This document shows positions 61,022-64,000 of a stretch of 64,000 nt of DNA, in pieces (the stretch's first letter is position 1; each line of letters opens with the position of its first letter). The DNA comes from Bradyrhizobium guangxiense (GTDB lineage: Bacteria; Pseudomonadota; Alphaproteobacteria; Rhizobiales; Xanthobacteraceae): assembly GCF_004114915.1 (NCBI RefSeq), contig NZ_CP022219.1, positions 2,448,501-2,512,500 on the forward strand, read 5' to 3'. The position numbers and the translations under genes were made by a program. Below the pieces are notes generated by a model. That model was not told where the DNA came from, did no database searches, and was given only the letters and a program-made list of their open reading frames with translations.

Positions 61022-61702
61022 CTACGCATTGCCGGTCAGGAAGAGAACAGCCTGAATCACATGACCGGTCCACGTCCGCAGTATTGCTGAAATAACATCA
61101 AGATTTAGACCGAACTGCGAGCCCGCCAGCGGCAGCAGGATCAACAGGCCGATCAGGATCAGCATCCCGAATGGCTCGAGCCGGGCCAACGGCAAGGCGA
61201 GGGGGCCGGGCAGCAGCCCGACCGCGACGCGCCCGCCATCGAGCGGCGGGATCGGCATCATGTTGAAGACGGCAAGGATGGCGTTGATGATCAGTGCATT
61301 CTTGAGGTTGTCGGCGACCCATTTCGCCGAGCTGGCCGGCACGAGGGGCAGGGCGTGGAAGGCGAGGGCCGCGGCCAGCGCCAGCAGGATGTTGGTGACG
61401 GGCCCCGCAAGGGCCACCCAGACCATGCCCAGCCTGGGGTTGTTCAGCTTGCGGAAGTTCACCGGCACCGGCTTGGCGTATCCGAACAGAAACGGCGAAT
61501 GCGCGAACAGCAGCATCGCCGGGAGGATCAGGGTGCCGAACGGATCGATATGCCTGATGGGATTGAAGCTGACGCGGCCGAGCTGCGCGGCCGTGTTGTC
61601 GCGGAGCCGATCCGCGACGAAGGCGTGCGCAGCCTCGTGAAAAGTGATGGCGAGCACCAGCGGCAGCACCCAGACGGAGAGGTCATAGAAGGAAATGTTC
61701 AC
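61022..61702 (-). CDS. site-2 protease family intramembrane metalloprotease
   Basis: A 226-residue multi-pass membrane protein with the zinc motif H22-E23-x-x-H26 (ITFHEAAHAF) in the first helix and NMMPIPPLDGG (Asp about 155) in a later helix. These are the two halves of an S2P active site. It cleaves transmembrane substrates such as anti-sigma factors or signal-peptide remnants. The start is a GTG at 61702; the open frame upstream of it has no membrane-protein character. No sigma/anti-sigma gene is adjacent. The small tail-anchored protein follows directly. Confidence 0.87.
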   Translation of the reverse strand: MNISFYDLSVWVLPLVLAITFHEAAHAFVADRLRDNTAAQLGRVSFNPIRHIDPFGTLILPAMLLFAHSPFLFGYAKPVPVNFRKLNNPRLGMVWVALAGPVTNILLALAAALAFHALPLVPASSAKWVADNLKNALIINAILAVFNMMPIPPLDGGRVAVGLLPGPLALPLARLEPFGMLILIGLLILLPLAGSQFGLNLDVISAILRTWTGHVIQAVLFLTGNA

Positions 61703-61775
61703 GGCTCGTTGATCCCGGTTCGCTCGCGGCCTTGCAGCCGTTCCAGCCAAACCGGCGGTGCAGCAACGCTTCAGT

Positions 61776-62645
61776 TCAACATAGGGTGGCCGGGTCCGGA
61801 ATGCCACGCCGCAGATGATCCGCCAGCAGCGCCGCCGGGAGCGACAGCTTACGCGCGCAATGGAGGCGGATGTCCGCGGCCGGCAGCGGCGGCAGGCCGT
61901 CGTGCTCCGACAGGACGCGCAGACGAGGCGGCAGGACACCGGCCTTCACGACGGTGATGGCAAGGCTCTGGGCTGCGATCGCCTCCACCGCTGCAAGCGT
62001 CTGGCTGATAAAGGCGAGGCGCCAGGGCCGGCCGGCGGCATCGAGCGCGTCCGCGGCCCATTGCCGGAACAGGCAGCCGGGTGGGTAGAGTGCGAGGGGC
62101 AGCGCGTCGTGCGGTGGCCCGACTGAATACGAGGCGGCCGCAGCCCACACCGCCTGCTCGCGTCGCAGCAACTCGCCGTCGCCGCGTCCCGCCGGGTGCA
62201 TGGCGATGACGAGGTCGTAGGCCTCGCCGAGCCGGGCCGGCATCGTCGCGGTCAGCCCGGTCTCGATCTCGACCCGGATCTCCGGACGGCTCCTGGCGAA
62301 TTGCGCCAGCAATGGCGGAATGACGATCGTGCCGTAGTCGTCCATCACGCCGAGGCGGACCACGGCTTCGTGCTTGCGCGCGCAGAGCGCATCGACGGCC
62401 TCTGCATTGAGGTCGAGCAGCCGCTTCGCATAGACGAGGAGTTGGTCGCCTGCTGCAGTCAGTGCAACGCCGGCCCTGGTGCGTTGGAACAGTTTTGCGC
62501 CGAGCCGTTCTTCCAGGCGCCTGATCTGGACGCTGACCGCGGATTGCGTCCGGTTGAGCGTCATGGCGGCGCGCGTGAAGGAGCGATGCTCGGCGACGGC
62601 GGCGAAGGCCTTCAGCAGATCAGGATCGAGAACGGGTGCGGTCAT
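61776..62645 (-). CDS. LysR family transcriptional regulator
   Basis: A 289-residue protein with the LysR winged HTH at residues about 8-65 (LLKAFAAVAEHRSFTRAAMTLNRTQSAVSVQIRRLEERLGAKLF pattern) and a periplasmic-binding-like effector domain (VVRLGVMDDYGTIVIPPLL onward). It is divergent from the EamA transporter, 89 bases apart, and most likely controls it. The effector domain has the usual two lobes; the ligand is unknown. Confidence 0.9.
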   Translation of the reverse strand: MTAPVLDPDLLKAFAAVAEHRSFTRAAMTLNRTQSAVSVQIRRLEERLGAKLFQRTRAGVALTAAGDQLLVYAKRLLDLNAEAVDALCARKHEAVVRLGVMDDYGTIVIPPLLAQFARSRPEIRVEIETGLTATMPARLGEAYDLVIAMHPAGRGDGELLRREQAVWAAAASYSVGPPHDALPLALYPPGCLFRQWAADALDAAGRPWRLAFISQTLAAVEAIAAQSLAITVVKAGVLPPRLRVLSEHDGLPPLPAADIRLHCARKLSLPAALLADHLRRGIPDPATLC

Positions 62646-62734
62646 GACGAAAACTTATCCTGGCATGACGGAAATTCCATTACCTGTTTGGGCGCGCCTC
62701 GTATGCTGGTTTCAAAGCATCAAAGGGAGCAAGC

Positions 62735-63646
62735 ATGGGCGAGATCTCCGGCGTTCTGGCGGCGGTGCTGTCGAGCGGCCTCGGCGGCACCTCGATCGGC
62801 GCGACGCGCTATCTCGTGGGCAGCATCGATCCGCTGGCGATCGGCTCGTTCCGGTTCGGCATCGGCTTCCTCCTGCTGTTACCTCTCACGGTGCTGCGCG
62901 GCGATCGTTGGCCGGAACGAGGCGACTGGGCCGCCGCCATCGCGCTCGGCATCCTGTTCTTTGCGCTGTTCCCGATCCTGTTTAACGCGTCGCTGATGTT
63001 CACGACCGCCGCGCGCGGCGCGCTCGCTCTGTCGACCCTTCCGCTGTTGTCGCTCGTGATCGGCGCAGCTCTCGGCGTCGAGGCCCTGACCTGGCGCAAG
63101 TCGGTCGGCGTCGTGATCGCGACGGCTGGCGTTGCGGTCGCGCTGCTCTCCGACCTGGCCTCCGCGCCATCCGGCGCCTGGCGGGGCGATCTCCTGATGA
63201 TGGCGGCGGCGCTGTGCATGGCGCTCTACGGCATCTGGTCGAAGCCGCTGATCCGGCGCTCCGGCCCGATCGGTTTCACGACCATGAGCATGGCGGCGGG
63301 CGCCGTCTGCCTGATCCTGCTCTCCTATGTCCGCGGCAGCTTTGCACCGGTTGCCGGCTTCGGCGCGCCGCAATGGTTGGCGGCTGCTTATCTCGGTGCC
63401 TTCGGCGCGGCGCTCACCTTCTATCTCTGGGCCTTCGCGCTGGAGCGTACGACACCGACGCGCGTTGCGATCTCGGTGACGGTCAATCCGATCACGGCCT
63501 CGCTGGTCGGAGCCTGGCTGCTGAACGAACCGCTGCGCTGGAATCTGGCGGCCGGCATCGTCGCGGTTTTCGCCGGAATCTGGATCGCGACGACGACGGG
63601 ACGGCGCGCTCAGATGGCGAGGGCGCCCGTGTCAGGCCAAGTCTGA
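62735..63646 (+). CDS. EamA/DMT family transporter
   Basis: A 303-residue membrane protein with ten hydrophobic helices in two EamA repeats (about residues 5-135 and 150-290). Typical repeats read LSTLPLLSLVIGAALGVEALTW and VTVNPITASLVGAWLLNEPLRW at the ends of the halves. Such proteins export amino acids or other metabolites. AAAGGGAGC precedes the ATG. It is controlled in all likelihood by the divergent LysR gene. Confidence 0.9.
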   Translation: MGEISGVLAAVLSSGLGGTSIGATRYLVGSIDPLAIGSFRFGIGFLLLLPLTVLRGDRWPERGDWAAAIALGILFFALFPILFNASLMFTTAARGALALSTLPLLSLVIGAALGVEALTWRKSVGVVIATAGVAVALLSDLASAPSGAWRGDLLMMAAALCMALYGIWSKPLIRRSGPIGFTTMSMAAGAVCLILLSYVRGSFAPVAGFGAPQWLAAAYLGAFGAALTFYLWAFALERTTPTRVAISVTVNPITASLVGAWLLNEPLRWNLAAGIVAVFAGIWIATTTGRRAQMARAPVSGQV

Positions 63647-63648
63647 CA

Positions 63649-64000
63649 TCAGGCCGGGATCGTCCCCGGATATTGCGTCAGACCGTCGTCGAGCTTGAGC
63701 CAGGCGGGCTTCTCCGAGACCCAGATGTGCTCGGTCGGCGCGAAGGCGTTGCGATCGTCGAACACCGAGAGCGCGACGCCGGCCAGCGTGCCGTTGCGCC
63801 GCCACGCGAACAGGCGGGGGCCGCAGCGCTTGCAGAACACGCGGTCGATGTTCTCGGACGATGCATAGCGCGCCGTGTCACCCTCGACGGTCAGCGCGCG
63901 CTGGTCGAACTGCGCCCGGGCGAAGAAAGGCGAGCCCATCGCCTTCTGACAGAGGCGGCAATGGCAGATGCGGACGTTGAGCGGTTCACCCTCCGCCTTG
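63649..64000 (-). CDS. GFA family protein (glutathione-dependent formaldehyde-activating-like), 5' part outside the window
   Basis: The minus-strand frame is open to the right window edge, so the N-terminus is missing. The visible part has the zinc motifs CHCRLCQ (reading from about 63964) and CKRCG, in the order and spacing of GFA/CENP-V proteins, followed by a beta-rich end (IWVSEKPAWLKLDDGL). The family includes S-hydroxymethylglutathione synthase-like and unassigned enzymes. An internal ATG at 63939 is not the real start. It ends two bases from the convergent EamA gene. Confidence 0.85.
   Translation of the reverse strand, partial: KAEGEPLNVRICHCRLCQKAMGSPFFARAQFDQRALTVEGDTARYASSENIDRVFCKRCGPRLFAWRRNGTLAGVALSVFDDRNAFAPTEHIWVSEKPAWLKLDDGLTQYPGTIPA

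Overview
The window reads as chromosomal DNA of a GC-rich alphaproteobacterium, most likely Bradyrhizobium or a close relative. The basis is the GC-rich, C/G-ending codon use, the gene types (DUF6894, invasion-associated locus B, FUSC/DUF1656/HlyD exporter, several FCD, MarR, TetR and LuxR regulators) and Irr-like iron boxes. There is no rRNA, CRISPR array, insertion sequence or phage integrase. One tRNA gene (Gln, CTG) is present. Both window edges cut a gene.

Region 1 (1-9785) is a catabolic and uptake locus. It holds the end of a 4,5-dihydroxyphthalate decarboxylase-like gene, an NAD-binding dehydrogenase, a cytosine-deaminase-like amidohydrolase, a SnoaL-like protein, an FCD-type GntR regulator, an SsuABC/ThiXYZ-type ABC transporter, a second amidohydrolase and an orphan amino-acid-type binding protein. 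Three TGCATGCA sites in the two divergent promoter regions suggest one GntR regulon for an unidentified N-heterocycle or amide substrate. Region 2 (9852-13466) is a MarR-controlled AaeXAB/EmrA-like aromatic-acid exporter operon. Region 3 (13463-20098) pairs a CoA-ester lyase, acyl-CoA dehydrogenase and acyl-CoA ligase with a divergent Baeyer-Villiger monooxygenase and a shikimate-dehydrogenase-like protein.

Region 4 (20214-29006) has a lytic transglycosylase, a two-gene module of unknown function whose first product ends in Gly-Gly, two tiny coupled ORFs, a MaoC hydratase, and a regulator cluster in which two LuxR paralogues flank an AraC regulator. Small membrane proteins and a TauE/SafE permease follow. 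Region 5 (29015-34430) is an RND efflux pump with a divergent TetR gene. Region 6 (34431-44434) holds an amidase, a Bcr/CflA exporter, guanine deaminase, an unusual membrane-anchored ABM protein, RNase Z, and a DapA-like/four-carbon-acid kinase/PdxA2 operon that ends in a probable decayed alcohol dehydrogenase.

Region 7 (44431-54982) holds a methyltransferase, tRNA-Gln, a TetR-controlled arylsulfatase with a variant active-site motif, an IalB protein and a second RND pump. Region 8 (55025-60548) is an iron-uptake operon: a TonB-dependent receptor interrupted by an in-frame ochre codon, then piuC, exbB, exbD and tonB, behind three tandem iron-box-like sites. The window ends with a site-2 protease, a LysR regulator with a divergent EamA transporter, and a partial GFA-family gene.
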